Source: Stutzerimonas stutzeri | GTDB lineage: Bacteria > Pseudomonadota > Gammaproteobacteria > Pseudomonadales > Pseudomonadaceae | Assembly (NCBI RefSeq): GCF_024451105.1 | Contig: NZ_JANGEY010000013.1 | Location: 1 to 64,000 of the forward strand | DNA: 64,000 nucleotides | Direction: 5' to 3' | The notes under the pieces: model-generated | Database searches by the model: none | What the model saw: only the letters and a program-made list of their open reading frames with translations | What the model was told of the DNA's origin: nothing | Shown here: piece by piece, positions 1 through 8,726 of the stretch | How positions within the stretch are numbered: the stretch's first letter is position 1 | How the letters are laid out: each line of letters begins with the position of its first letter | Position numbers and translations under genes: made by a program

Positions 1-27
1 GATTGTGTCCCAGGAAGTGGTGTAACT
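1..27 (+). repeat. IS left terminal inverted repeat
   Basis: This 27-bp terminus is the reverse complement of 1417-1443 with a single mismatch at position 12. Confidence 0.9.
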
Positions 28-61
28 GCCCGTGGCGCTAGCAGTCGAGTCTGCGGGGGAC

Positions 62-1318
62 TCAGCTGATCACAGCGGACAGCCGAGCAGATTGATTGTC
101 ACTGAGCGATTGCAGCCCCTCAAGCTGCATGTAGCGCCGTTGCAGACTCCATTCGTCGTTCTGTTCCAGCAGCATTGCCCCGACCAGCCGGACGATGGCC
201 GCGTCGTTGGGGAAGATGCCCACCACGTCGGTGCGCCGCTTGATCTCGGCGTTCAGCCGCTCCAACGGGTTGGTGCTGTGGATCTGCTGTCGGTGCGCCT
301 TTGGGAACCCCATATGGGCCAGCACCTCGTCTTCGCAACCGTCCATCAACTGGGCGATCTTCGGGAAACGCTCGCGCAACTGATTGGCCACCGCCCGCCA
401 TTGGCGCCGCGCCTCGGCTTCATTGTCCTGGGCGAACACCGTGCGCAGCAGGGCCGCCACCATGGTGCGCTGGCCCTTGCCGACATGCGCCAGGGCGTTG
501 CGCATGAAGTGCACCCGGCAGCGCTGCCAAGTCGCTTTCAGTACCCGGGACACGGCGGCCTTTAGCCCCTCATGGGCATCCGAGATCACCAGCTTCACGC
601 CCCGAAGGCCGCGACGCATCAGGCTGCGCAGGAACTCCGTCCAGAAGGGCTCGGCCTCCGATGGTCCCACCCGCATGCCCAGCACTTCGCGCACACCGTC
701 AGTGTTCACTGCCACGGCGATTATCACGGCGACCGAGACGATCCGCCCGGCCTCCCGCACCTTGACGTAGGTGGCGTCGATCCCGAACGCCTGAACTACC
801 CCAGGCCGCCCGATCCGCACCTTGACGTAGGTGGCGTCGATCCACAGGTAGGGCCAGTCGCCCTCGATGGGTCGGTCGAGAAACGCGTGCACACGGTCAT
901 CGATTTCCGCCGCCAGGCGTGACACTTGGCTCTTGGAGATGCCGCTCATGCCCATGGCCTGCACCAGCTCATCGACTGATCGGGTCGAGACGCCTTGCAC
1001 GTAGGCCTCCTGGATTACCGCCGCCAACGCCTTCTCGGCGGTGCGCCGGGGCTCTAGGAAGGTCGGGAAGTAGCTGCCCTGACGTAGCTTGGGAATGCGC
1101 AGCTCGACGTCGCCGGCGCGGGTTTGCCACAGGCGGTCGCGGTAGCCGTTGCGGCTATTACTGCGCTCGTCGCTCTTGATGCCGTAGCCGGCACCACAGA
1201 GGGTCTCGACGTCGAGCTCCATCAGACGCTGGGCGACGAACTGGATCATGTGCTTGAGCAGCTCGGCATCGGCCCCTTTCTCGGCGAGTTCGCTCAATGC
1301 GATAGTGGGCTTGGTCAT
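62..1318 (-). CDS. IS256 family transposase with internal 20-residue insertion
   Basis: A 418-residue DDE transposase of the IS256/mutator group. The acidic residues expected for catalysis are visible: Asp in [10 protein letters not shown], Asp247 in VISDAHEGL and Glu353 in NPLERLN. The first segment occurs twice, IDATYVKVR at about 160-168 and again at 180-188, separated by 11 residues. In DNA this is a 29-bp direct repeat (755-783 and 815-843) at a 60-bp pitch, so the protein gained 20 residues in frame and two candidate first aspartates (161 and 181). Family members normally have one. Whether the protein is still active is unknown. It is the only gene in the element, and the ATG lies 99 bp inside the right end. 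Confidence 0.93.
   Translation of the reverse strand: MTKPTIALSELAEKGADAELLKHMIQFVAQRLMELDVETLCGAGYGIKSDERSNSRNGYRDRLWQTRAGDVELRIPKLRQGSYFPTFLEPRRTAEKALAAVIQEAYVQGVSTRSVDELVQAMGMSGISKSQVSRLAAEIDDRVHAFLDRPIEGDWPYLWIDATYVKVRIGRPGVVQAFGIDATYVKVREAGRIVSVAVIIAVAVNTDGVREVLGMRVGPSEAEPFWTEFLRSLMRRGLRGVKLVISDAHEGLKAAVSRVLKATWQRCRVHFMRNALAHVGKGQRTMVAALLRTVFAQDNEAEARRQWRAVANQLRERFPKIAQLMDGCEDEVLAHMGFPKAHRQQIHSTNPLERLNAEIKRRTDVVGIFPNDAAIVRLVGAMLLEQNDEWSLQRRYMQLEGLQSLSDNQSARLSAVIS
755..843. repeat. 29-bp direct repeat pair inside the transposase gene
   Basis: Positions 755-783 and 815-843 are identical, with 31 bp of unrelated sequence between them. The 60-bp pitch keeps the reading frame and duplicates the codons around the first catalytic Asp. 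Confidence 0.95.
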
Positions 1319-1416
1319 CGTGGTTTCTCCGGTGATGGTCAGGTCAGCAAACTCAACCTAGCCAGAAACCACGGTGACCATCCTCCTCACGCCTGACGGC
1401 GCTTCTGATGGTGCTC

Positions 1417-1443
1417 AGTTACACCACTTCCCGGGACACAATC
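1417..1443 (-). repeat. IS right terminal inverted repeat
   Basis: This is the partner of the left end at 1-27. It abuts the CRISPR repeat fragment that begins at 1444. Confidence 0.9.
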
Positions 1444-4400
1444 GCAGTGAACGCGCAGGTTTCCCAGGCGACCGCCCCCGTATTTTTCTGAGCTGCCTGT
1501 CCGGCAGTGAACGCCTGGGCCGAGTGCGCCGCCCAGATCGACATTTTCTGAGCTGCCTGTCCGGCAGTGAACGAGCTGCGCCGCATCAGCGGCCAGCGCA
1601 TGGATTTCTGAGCTGCCTGTCCGGCAGTGAACATCCTGCGCCGCCTGATGCCGATGGCCGGACGTTTCTGAGCTGCCTGTCCGGCAGTGAACAAGGCCGC
1701 GAAGCTGGGGGGACGACCCAGCGATTTCTGAGCTGCCTGTCCGGCAGTGAACGATGACGGCCAGTTCATCACCGCAGCCTGCATTTTCTGAGCTGCCTGT
1801 CCGGCAGTGAACCCACAGCGGGTAGGTCAGGATGGCCGCCAGCATTTCTGAGCTGCCTGTCCGGCAGTGAACTTCGTGGCCAGGAAGAGCGCGGTTTGCG
1901 TCTCTTTCTGAGCTGCCTGTCCGGCAGTGAACGCGCAGGGTACGGGCGTCCTCTTCCGACCACTTTTCTGAGCTGCCTGTCCGGCAGTGAACCAGCTTGG
2001 TCTGGTCGCCTTCATCCACCTGCATTTCTGAGCTGCCTGTCCGGCAGTGAACGCCCCGCCGGTGGCTGTGTCCGGCCTCACCCTTTTCTGAGCTGCCTGT
2101 CCGGCAGTGAACCAGCGATCTGGTGCTGCTGGCCACCCTGGCGTTTTCTGAGCTGCCTGTCCGGCAGTGAACATCGCACGCTTGGCGGTACTCGCCGGCC
2201 AGCATTTCTGAGCTGCCTGTCCGGCAGTGAACGGCAGGGCAGGCGCTGGTGGTGCGGATTGACATTTCTGAGCTGCCTGTCCGGCAGTGAACTTCCACTG
2301 GCGGCTCCACTGGCGGCTCCACTGTTTCTGAGCTGCCTGTCCGGCAGTGAACGCTCCACTGGTGGCTCCACTGGTGGCGACACTTTTCTGAGCTGCCTGT
2401 CCGGCAGTGAACCCAACATCGTCAACCGCGTGTGCGACCTGACTTTTCTGAGCTGCCTGTCCGGCAGTGAACCGCAGCACCTCGAGCGAGCGCACCACGG
2501 ACAATTTCTGAGCTGCCTGTCCGGCAGTGAACTCGAGCGCGCGGCGCGCGACGACGGCGCCGGCTTTCTGAGCTGCCTGTCCGGCAGTGAACCTGCCAGG
2601 GCCTTGCCGCCGGCCTGCTGTTCTTTTCTGAGCTGCCTGTCCGGCAGTGAACCGCCGCGACAGTGCGCTTCGCCAAATCTGCCATTTCTGAGCTGCCTGT
2701 CCGGCAGTGAACATGCAGTTGCTCGACACGCCTGCCGGGCGAAATTTCTGAGCTGCCTGTCCGGCAGTGAACACGGTGCTCAGCCAAGAGAGCCTTGTCC
2801 TCTATTTCTGAGCTGCCTGTCCGGCAGTGAACCGGAGTTTTCCAATGAATGAACGCCCCGCACTTTTCTGAGCTGCCTGTCCGGCAGTGAACCTCACCCT
2901 GGCCGGTATCCAGCTCAGCGATCTTTTCTGAGCTGCCTGTCCGGCAGTGAACGTCCTCGTCCTCTTTCGTCCGCACCATGTACATTTCTGAGCTGCCTGT
3001 CCGGCAGTGAACGCGGCACCTACGAGCTGATCGGATATTCTCAATTTCTGAGCTGCCTGTCCGGCAGTGAACCCAACCCAGGCGGCAAACCCCGCCGCGC
3101 TCAGTTTCTGAGCTGCCTGTCCGGCAGTGAACATCGAGGGAAAGGAAGCGCACTTATTCTCTCCTTTCTGAGCTGCCTGTCCGGCAGTGAACGAACTGCT
3201 GGCCGAGCTGGAGGAGAAGGCGAATTTCTGAGCTGCCTGTCCGGCAGTGAACACCCGCTCTGGCGACATGTGGCAGCCGGAGACTTTCTGAGCTGCCTGT
3301 CCGGCAGTGAACGAATGGTTGCGATCTTGATGCCCTGCCAGCCATTTCTGAGCTGCCTGTCCGGCAGTGAACCCCATTCCCAGCCGGTGCCTGGCCTCGA
3401 TGGCTTTCTGAGCTGCCTGTCCGGCAGTGAACATGGCCATCACGCCACCTCCGCATCGGTGATCTTTCTGAGCTGCCTGTCCGGCAGTGAACGCGGAGCT
3501 GTACGTCGCCGCAACCGGCACGCCTTTCTGAGCTGCCTGTCCGGCAGTGAACGGCGTCGTCCTCGCCCTCGTCGTACTCCAGCATTTCTGAGCTGCCTGT
3601 CCGGCAGTGAACCGCACCGACAAGGTGCGGGGTCCGATGCGCCGTTTCTGAGCTGCCTGTCCGGCAGTGAACGCCGCACCTGAACCCGCCCGAGATGCTG
3701 GCTCCTTTCTGAGCTGCCTGTCCGGCAGTGAACGACATCGGCAACAGCGACGGCACGGCCATCTGTTTCTGAGCTGCCTGTCCGGCAGTGAACTATCCCG
3801 GATCCTCGAACCCCTCCAGCTTGCATTTCTGAGCTGCCTGTCCGGCAGTGAACACACGGGCGATACAGGCGACACAGGTTCCACTTTTCTGAGCTGCCTG
3901 TCCGGCAGTGAACGGGGAAGACTTGACCGCATCAATAAAGCCCTGTTTCTGAGCTGCCTGTCCGGCAGTGAACGTGGTCATGATCGCGCAGTGCATGCGC
4001 AGCATTTTCTGAGCTGCCTGTCCGGCAGTGAACATTGCTGGTGGTGTATGGCTAGACGCCATCTGTTTCTGAGCTGCCTGTCCGGCAGTGAACCTGTTCG
4101 CCAAGCTCGACGTGTCGGCGGCACATTTCTGAGCTGCCTGTCCGGCAGTGAACGCGTCGGTGAGGCTTTGGTGGTTGCTCATAATTTTCTGAGCTGCCTG
4201 TCCGGCAGTGAACGTTGTGGCGAAACTGTCTCTGATGCTCTGGCTTTTCTGAGCTGCCTGTCCGGCAGTGAACAGCGTTACGTTAGCATCACCTCCGGGG
4301 TTGCTTTTCTGAGCTGCCTGTCCGGCAGTGAACGATCAACTCGCGCTCGGTCAGCTCCTGGTCAATTTCTGAGCTGCCTGTCCGGCAGTGAACGACGCCA

Positions 4401-4633
4401 CCAACCGCGCCGTGATTCAGCCATTTTTCTGAGCTGCCTGTCCGGCAGTGAACGAGCCGAATTGCGCAACGGCGCTGTGCGTTCATTTCTGAGCTGCCTG
4501 TCCGGCAGTGAACACCACCCCGCTCACGCTCTGGCGCAGGCTGTCTTTCTGAGCTGCCTGTCCGGCAGTGAACCCAGAGTTTGGCACGCTGCCACCGGCC
4601 CAGGTTTTCTGAGCTGCCTGTCCGGCAGTGAAC
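1444..4633 (-). CRISPR. Type I-F CRISPR array, 53 full repeats and 53 spacers, truncated by IS
   Basis: Full 28-bp repeats end every 60 bp from 1512 to 3672 (37 copies), then every 60 bp from 3733 to 4633 (16 copies). A 9-bp repeat remnant lies at 1444-1452. All spacers are 32 bp except one of 33 bp at 3673-3705. On the plus strand each repeat starts TTTCTGAGCTGCC and ends CGGCAGTGAAC. Read on the minus strand it is the I-F form starting GTTCACTGCC with a short hairpin, which resembles the known P. aeruginosa repeat. I saw no variant in any full repeat. The minus strand is the crRNA strand, so the newest spacers lie near 4633 and the oldest next to the IS. No two spacers appear identical. Long translated frames across this block are repeat artefacts, not genes. 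Confidence 0.98.
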
Positions 4634-4763
4634 TACAGCATTTTCATACTAACTAGCTGATTATTAAAGAACTACTCCTGAATCAGCCTTACTGACCCTT
4701 TTTTCTGGCACTTTCGTAACCCATTGATTTTCCGTGGCCCTGCGCGGGCCACGGAAAAGAGGG
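4634..4763 (-). promoter_or_regulatory. CRISPR leader with a perfect hairpin
   Basis: The roughly 130 bp between the first repeat and cas6f is A+T-rich for this genome, as expected for a leader holding the array promoter. Near cas6f, 4728-4740 and 4746-4758 form a perfect 13-bp stem with a 5-base loop. An outer pair (CTGACCCT at about 4691-4698 and AGGGTCAG at about 4760-4767) could extend it. The stem has no trailing U tract on either strand, so it is not a classic terminator. No motif here was matched to a known IHF site. Confidence 0.75.
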
Positions 4764-5327
4764 TCAGAACCAGGGGACGGTGGTGCTGGCGCTCAGGCCG
4801 TAGCTGCTGAAGTGGCCGGGGGTGGCGGTGTCCTGCAGCGGGCCGTGGTCGAGGAACAGGCGAAAGCGCTGGCCGCTGCTCTGACTGCGCATTTCTACCC
4901 AGGGCAGGTGGGTCAGTTGCATCGTGCTGTCGGGGATGCGCTGGCGGGCGGCAGCCTCGTCGAGGCCCTGGCGTTTCATCAGCCGGCGGCGCTGGCGTTC
5001 GGGGTTGCTGTCCACCTGTACCCGGCGCACGACCCGGTGCTGGCAGCCGGCCGGAACCGTCGCCAGTTCGCCGAGGCGGGTGTGGTCGCGCATGCCGGTC
5101 AGCCAGTCGAGCGCCTGCAGCTGGGTCAGTGCGTTCAGGCTGCCATGCAGGCGCAGGTGGCTGCCGGTGCCGCGCGCGCTGTGGCCCGGCAGGCTGATGC
5201 CCACCGAGCCGTCGCCAAGCTGCACCAGCGCACGGTGCAGCTTGCCGAACAGCGCCCGCAGCAGCTGATCCGGTGCGAACTCCGGGTCAGGCAGCAGGTG
5301 GATGTCCAGATAGTGGTCGTGGCTCAT
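4764..5327 (-). CDS. cas6f: Type I-F CRISPR endoribonuclease Cas6f (Csy4)
   Basis: The 187-residue protein closely follows P. aeruginosa Csy4, which cuts pre-crRNA at the base of each repeat hairpin and stays bound to the crRNA 3' end. The catalytic His of Csy4 (FGKLHQAL) is present here as His31 in FGKLHRAL. The arginine-rich RNA-binding helix is present as [13 protein letters not shown], and the other active-site segments as [12 protein letters not shown] and YGLS. Its ATG overlaps the cas7f stop by 4 bp, so it is the last gene of the cas operon. The array leader follows directly. Confidence 0.97.
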   Translation of the reverse strand: MSHDHYLDIHLLPDPEFAPDQLLRALFGKLHRALVQLGDGSVGISLPGHSARGTGSHLRLHGSLNALTQLQALDWLTGMRDHTRLGELATVPAGCQHRVVRRVQVDSNPERQRRRLMKRQGLDEAAARQRIPDSTMQLTHLPWVEMRSQSSGQRFRLFLDHGPLQDTATPGHFSSYGLSASTTVPWF

Positions 5328-6340
5328 TTTTCCGCGTCCCCGAACACGCCGCCACGGATCAGGCAGGCCATCACGAAGTGCTGCTGCTCCAGTGCCGGGG
5401 CGTCGCCCTTGAGCACCCAGTTGTCCAGCAGGTTGTAGAAGTCCTGCTTCTGCTTCGGCTGGCGGTAGGCCTTGCCCTGCGAAGTCACCGAGCCGTAGGG
5501 CTCCACCGCAATCGGCCCCAGCTCGCCAGCGCCTTCGTACCAGGTGTCGATGGTGCGCAGTGCGTTGCCGATCTTCTGCGAGTGGATGGCCGCCACGTCG
5601 CGCACGGCGTACAGGGTCTTGCTCTTCTGGCCCTTCTTGTCGCCCCGGTCGAGGATCAGCTCCTGCGACGGGAACACCTCCTGCCCGGCCCCGATCCGCA
5701 CCCAGGCCGTCACTTCCAGCAGCACATGGCCGCTGCCGCTCAGGCCTTCGGCGATCACGGCAGCCAGCGCATCCAGATCGGCGCTATGCGGAAATTCACG
5801 CAGGCCGATCTGCAGGGCATCGAAGTCCCAGCTCTGTGCAGCCTGACCATCGCGCAGGCGGCTGACGCGCACCACCACCGACTCGGCCCCCACGCGGTTG
5901 CGCCACAGGAAGCGGCCGTTGGCCAGGTTGACGGCGTAGCGGTGCGCCAGCTCGTCGAAGCTGCCGTACTGGGCGATGGTGGCCAGCAGCGCAGCCTGAT
6001 AGTCGGCGTCGTTGCAGGCGTTCGGCGTACCGGCACCGCCGAGCACACGCAGGGTGAAGCGCAGCTGCAGGCTGTCGCAGTCGGCCGGCAGGCTGGCGAC
6101 ATCCACGGTCTGCAGGTTGGGCGACTGGATCGAGGCGTCCAGTTTGGCCGGATCGGCATCCTTGGCCTTCAGACGGTTGGAGATGGTGCCGCGCACCGAC
6201 TTGGTCTGCACGGCGACCGGCTGCCAGCTGGCGGCGTTGTCGCGCTGCTCCCAGCGACCGGCGTACAGCAGGGCATCGGACGGGTCGAGCTTGCGCTCGA
6301 AGGCGAGGACGGAAGCGGTTTTCAGATCATTCTTGGCCAT
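5324..6340 (-). CDS. cas7f: Type I-F Cascade backbone protein Cas7f (Csy3)
   Basis: A 338-residue Csy3-family protein, close to the family length of about 340. Six copies form the helical backbone that holds the crRNA guide in the Csy surveillance complex. Recognisable segments include [13 protein letters not shown] near the N-terminus and [20 protein letters not shown] near the C-terminus. I chose the ATG at 6340 because [17 protein letters not shown] is the family N-terminus and AAGGA lies upstream. The open frame runs further upstream only into the end of cas5f. The stop overlaps the cas6f start (ATGA). Confidence 0.97.
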   Translation of the reverse strand: MAKNDLKTASVLAFERKLDPSDALLYAGRWEQRDNAASWQPVAVQTKSVRGTISNRLKAKDADPAKLDASIQSPNLQTVDVASLPADCDSLQLRFTLRVLGGAGTPNACNDADYQAALLATIAQYGSFDELAHRYAVNLANGRFLWRNRVGAESVVVRVSRLRDGQAAQSWDFDALQIGLREFPHSADLDALAAVIAEGLSGSGHVLLEVTAWVRIGAGQEVFPSQELILDRGDKKGQKSKTLYAVRDVAAIHSQKIGNALRTIDTWYEGAGELGPIAVEPYGSVTSQGKAYRQPKQKQDFYNLLDNWVLKGDAPALEQQHFVMACLIRGGVFGDAEK

Positions 6341-6351
6341 GACGGATGTCC

Positions 6352-7308
6352 TTATTCGGAGTCTTGCGGCAGGTAATCGGTGGTTTCGCACAGGTACAGA
6401 CCGGCATCGGGGTCGGCGCGGTGGTACCAGAACAGTTCGGAGAGATCGCGTACCCGGTGCGGGCTGAGCCACTGCCCTAGGCTGTACAGGCTTTCGACGA
6501 AGCAGAACGGCGTGTCGCGGTCGCGCGCGTTGCGCACGCTGCCGGCAGGCTGCACGTCACCGAGGGCGCGGTAGCCGACCGGAATCGGCACCAGCCAGCC
6601 GCCACGCGGACGCACATGCCAGCCGGCGGCCGGGCTGTCTTGCTCCGCATCGGCCTGCGGCGGGTCGATGTTCAGGCGGGTCAGATCCAGCAGGGCATCC
6701 AGGGTATCGGCCTGCGGGTCAGCCGCCTGCAGTTGCGCGGTGTGCTCAGTCAGCAGATCGCGGCGGCCGACCAGCGCAAAGCCCGGCAGCAGACGGCGAC
6801 GCAGCATGCGCAGCTGCTTCTCGTCGCCCTCGTCCGAGCCGGTACGCTCCAGCAACTGCGCACGCTGTGCTGACGGCAGCAGGCTGCCACCGGCCAGCCG
6901 CATCGACAGCGCCGCCTGCAGGATGCGGGCAGCCAGCCCCTGCCGGATCGCCTCGTCGTACAGGCAATCGCCGTTGACGCCAATCAGCAGGCTGACTTCA
7001 AGATGCGCGCGGCCCTCCTCGACAATCGCGGCGGTGCTGCCATCGGCATTCACCGGGTTGCGCGTCAGATGAAAGACATGGGTGCGCTTGCCGGCCGGCA
7101 GCGAGGTCTGCGCTTCGAAGTGATGGCAGACGATGGCCACGCCATCCAGTTCGATATCCAGCGCCTCCGCCTGCAGGCGGCGCTGCAGCGCATGCACGAA
7201 GCCGGTGAAGGCGGTAACGGCCGGAAAGCCCCAGCTCAGCGGCCCGGCGATGGCGTTGGCGTTCTGCACCCGCAGATGCGGCAGCAGCAACAGGGCTTCA
7301 CAGTTCAT
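6352..7308 (-). CDS. cas5f: Type I-F Cascade protein Cas5f (Csy2)
   Basis: A 318-residue Csy2-family protein (about 327 in P. aeruginosa). With Csy1 it forms the foot of the Csy complex that holds the crRNA 5' handle. The start at 7308 gives the family N-terminus [20 protein letters not shown] and a G-W/F-P-A-V-TAF segment. The longer frame begins in nonsense overlapping cas8f. The start lies 11 bp inside the end of cas8f, so translation is probably coupled, and 11 bp separate it from cas7f. Confidence 0.96.
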   Translation of the reverse strand: MNCEALLLLPHLRVQNANAIAGPLSWGFPAVTAFTGFVHALQRRLQAEALDIELDGVAIVCHHFEAQTSLPAGKRTHVFHLTRNPVNADGSTAAIVEEGRAHLEVSLLIGVNGDCLYDEAIRQGLAARILQAALSMRLAGGSLLPSAQRAQLLERTGSDEGDEKQLRMLRRRLLPGFALVGRRDLLTEHTAQLQAADPQADTLDALLDLTRLNIDPPQADAEQDSPAAGWHVRPRGGWLVPIPVGYRALGDVQPAGSVRNARDRDTPFCFVESLYSLGQWLSPHRVRDLSELFWYHRADPDAGLYLCETTDYLPQDSE

Positions 7309-8569
7309 CGTCGAGCACCTCGCGCAGCAGTTGCAGCTCACCCAGCAGATCGCGCCTCCACTGGGCATGGACATCCTCATCCAGCCGCAGCTGGCCCGCG
7401 CCCAGCACATGGTTCAGCCAGTTGCCGAAGCGGTGGCTGACCTGCTGCTGCCAGTCGGGTACGGCCTCCTGCGGGTGGTGCGGATCGAGCCAGCGCCGCT
7501 CGGCCGGATGCAGCAGGCAGTCGTCGCGCTCGCTCCAACCCGGCTCCAGCGCTTGCAGGCTGGCGGCGTACTGCAGCAGCTCGTCGCAGATCGTCGCCAC
7601 CAGCGCCGCCCGCTTACGGCGGATATGCACGTTGTTGCGCTCGGTGCCCTGCAGGAACTCGCGCAGCCCGCCGGTCAGCTCGCGCACCTGCCGCTGGCCA
7701 CCGAAGGCGCGGTCAAACACCGAACTCACGCCCAGCGGCAGCCGCACATCCGCCGATTGCCATTGCGGCGGCAGGGCGGCCAGCAGCCAGTTCTCGCCAT
7801 AGCGTTCGCTGTTGAGCTGGCTGATGTTCTGCGGCTTGGTGCCGCCGAATTTCTGGATCGCCATGTCCGGGTATTCGCAGTAGCCATGCGGCCAGTCCTT
7901 CTCTACCCGGCGTGCTTCGCGCGCGGCTTTCGCTGCATCACCAAAGCGATCATTGCGCAGCGTGCGCTGCAGGCGATGGATCAGGCTGGTGGGAAACAGC
8001 GGAGCCAGCAGGTGATAGCCGCCATCCTCCAGCGGGAAATACAGCTGGCGCGCCAGCGTGTGCGAAGCAGCCCCGCCCTTGCTGGCGACGATGCCGGCAA
8101 AGGCCGCCTGCCAGGCGGCACCCTGCTCCGGGTCGTCCGACAGGGCCGCCGCCACCTGCGGGTCATCGGCCAGCACGCGCTGCAACAGACTCTGGCCGGC
8201 ATGCTCGACCTTCAGCAGCTTGTACACATCCAGCGCCGCCGCGTTGCCGACCACATCGTCATCCGGTGCAGTCAGCATCCGCGACGATACCAGTCCAGCC
8301 AGTTCCGGCTCGCTGCTGCGCACATGCAGGTTGCTGCCCCGTGCATCGGGATGGATGGGCTTGAGGGTATGGGTGGCCAGCTGGATCTGGCTGACCCGTT
8401 TTGCCGCACTCTCCAGCCAGACGGCCGGCCGGTGCTCTTCCAGCAGCTTTGCGCGCTGCTCGTGCTCGTCGTCTTTCAGCTTGTCGAGCTTGTCCTGCAG
8501 GCGTGCGTTGATGAAGGCATGGATGCTGGCGCGCAGCGCGCTGGCATCCGGGGATAGGGGAATCGCCAT
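7298..8569 (-). CDS. cas8f: Type I-F Cascade large subunit Cas8f (Csy1)
   Basis: A 423-residue Csy1-family protein, about the usual length of 434. Csy1 recognises the PAM and, with Csy2, caps the crRNA 5' end; I-F systems use a GG/CC PAM. Typical segments are PHGYCEYPDMAIQKFGGTKP and NISQLNSERYGENWLL in the middle. The start at 8569 was chosen because AGGAGG stands 5 bases upstream, and the frame further upstream has no family resemblance. A 157-bp gap separates it from cas2-3, the only sizeable gap in the operon, so an internal promoter is possible. Confidence 0.96.
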   Translation of the reverse strand: MAIPLSPDASALRASIHAFINARLQDKLDKLKDDEHEQRAKLLEEHRPAVWLESAAKRVSQIQLATHTLKPIHPDARGSNLHVRSSEPELAGLVSSRMLTAPDDDVVGNAAALDVYKLLKVEHAGQSLLQRVLADDPQVAAALSDDPEQGAAWQAAFAGIVASKGGAASHTLARQLYFPLEDGGYHLLAPLFPTSLIHRLQRTLRNDRFGDAAKAAREARRVEKDWPHGYCEYPDMAIQKFGGTKPQNISQLNSERYGENWLLAALPPQWQSADVRLPLGVSSVFDRAFGGQRQVRELTGGLREFLQGTERNNVHIRRKRAALVATICDELLQYAASLQALEPGWSERDDCLLHPAERRWLDPHHPQEAVPDWQQQVSHRFGNWLNHVLGAGQLRLDEDVHAQWRRDLLGELQLLREVLDDEL

Positions 8570-8726
8570 TGAACCTCCTGTAGGGCGGGCCGGCAGTCCG
8601 GCCGATGCCGCCAAGATAGCGCGCCTTGCCGGCCGGCGGTCTGTCGACCTTGGGCGCATGCCGCCGGTGTGGCAGGCGGCAGCGCCGAAGCTAGCACCCT
8701 GCTGCGACAGAGTGTGTCGCATGCAG

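Larger units (their letters stand above)
1..1443 (-). mobile_element. IS256-like insertion sequence, complete, inserted in a CRISPR repeat
   Basis: The ends at 1-27 and 1417-1443 are inverted repeats that match at 26 of 27 positions; each reads GATTGTGTCCC inward. Between them lies one transposase gene on the minus strand. Directly beyond the right end, 1444-1452 is the last 9 bp of the CRISPR repeat, so the element landed inside a repeat. The window starts exactly at the left end, so the expected 8-9 bp target duplication and any array beyond the element cannot be seen. Family assignment rests on the transposase. Confidence 0.93.

Noticed and set aside
755-843. The 29-bp repeat with 31-bp spacing in the transposase as a possible CRISPR-like pair
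   Set aside because: The sequence is unrelated to the CRISPR repeat and encodes transposase motif residues; the similar 60-bp pitch is coincidence.
4274-4305. CRISPR spacer containing GGAGGTGATG on the minus strand, read as a foreign ribosome site and start codon
   Set aside because: The same bases read in frame as SNPGGDANVT, an equally plausible internal coding segment, and the start frame closes after three codons.
1374-4656. Many long open frames across 1.4-4.7 kb encoding repeated FLSCLSGSE, FTAGQAAQK or VHCRTGSSE units
   Set aside because: They are translations of the 60-bp CRISPR period, which is divisible by three, not genes.
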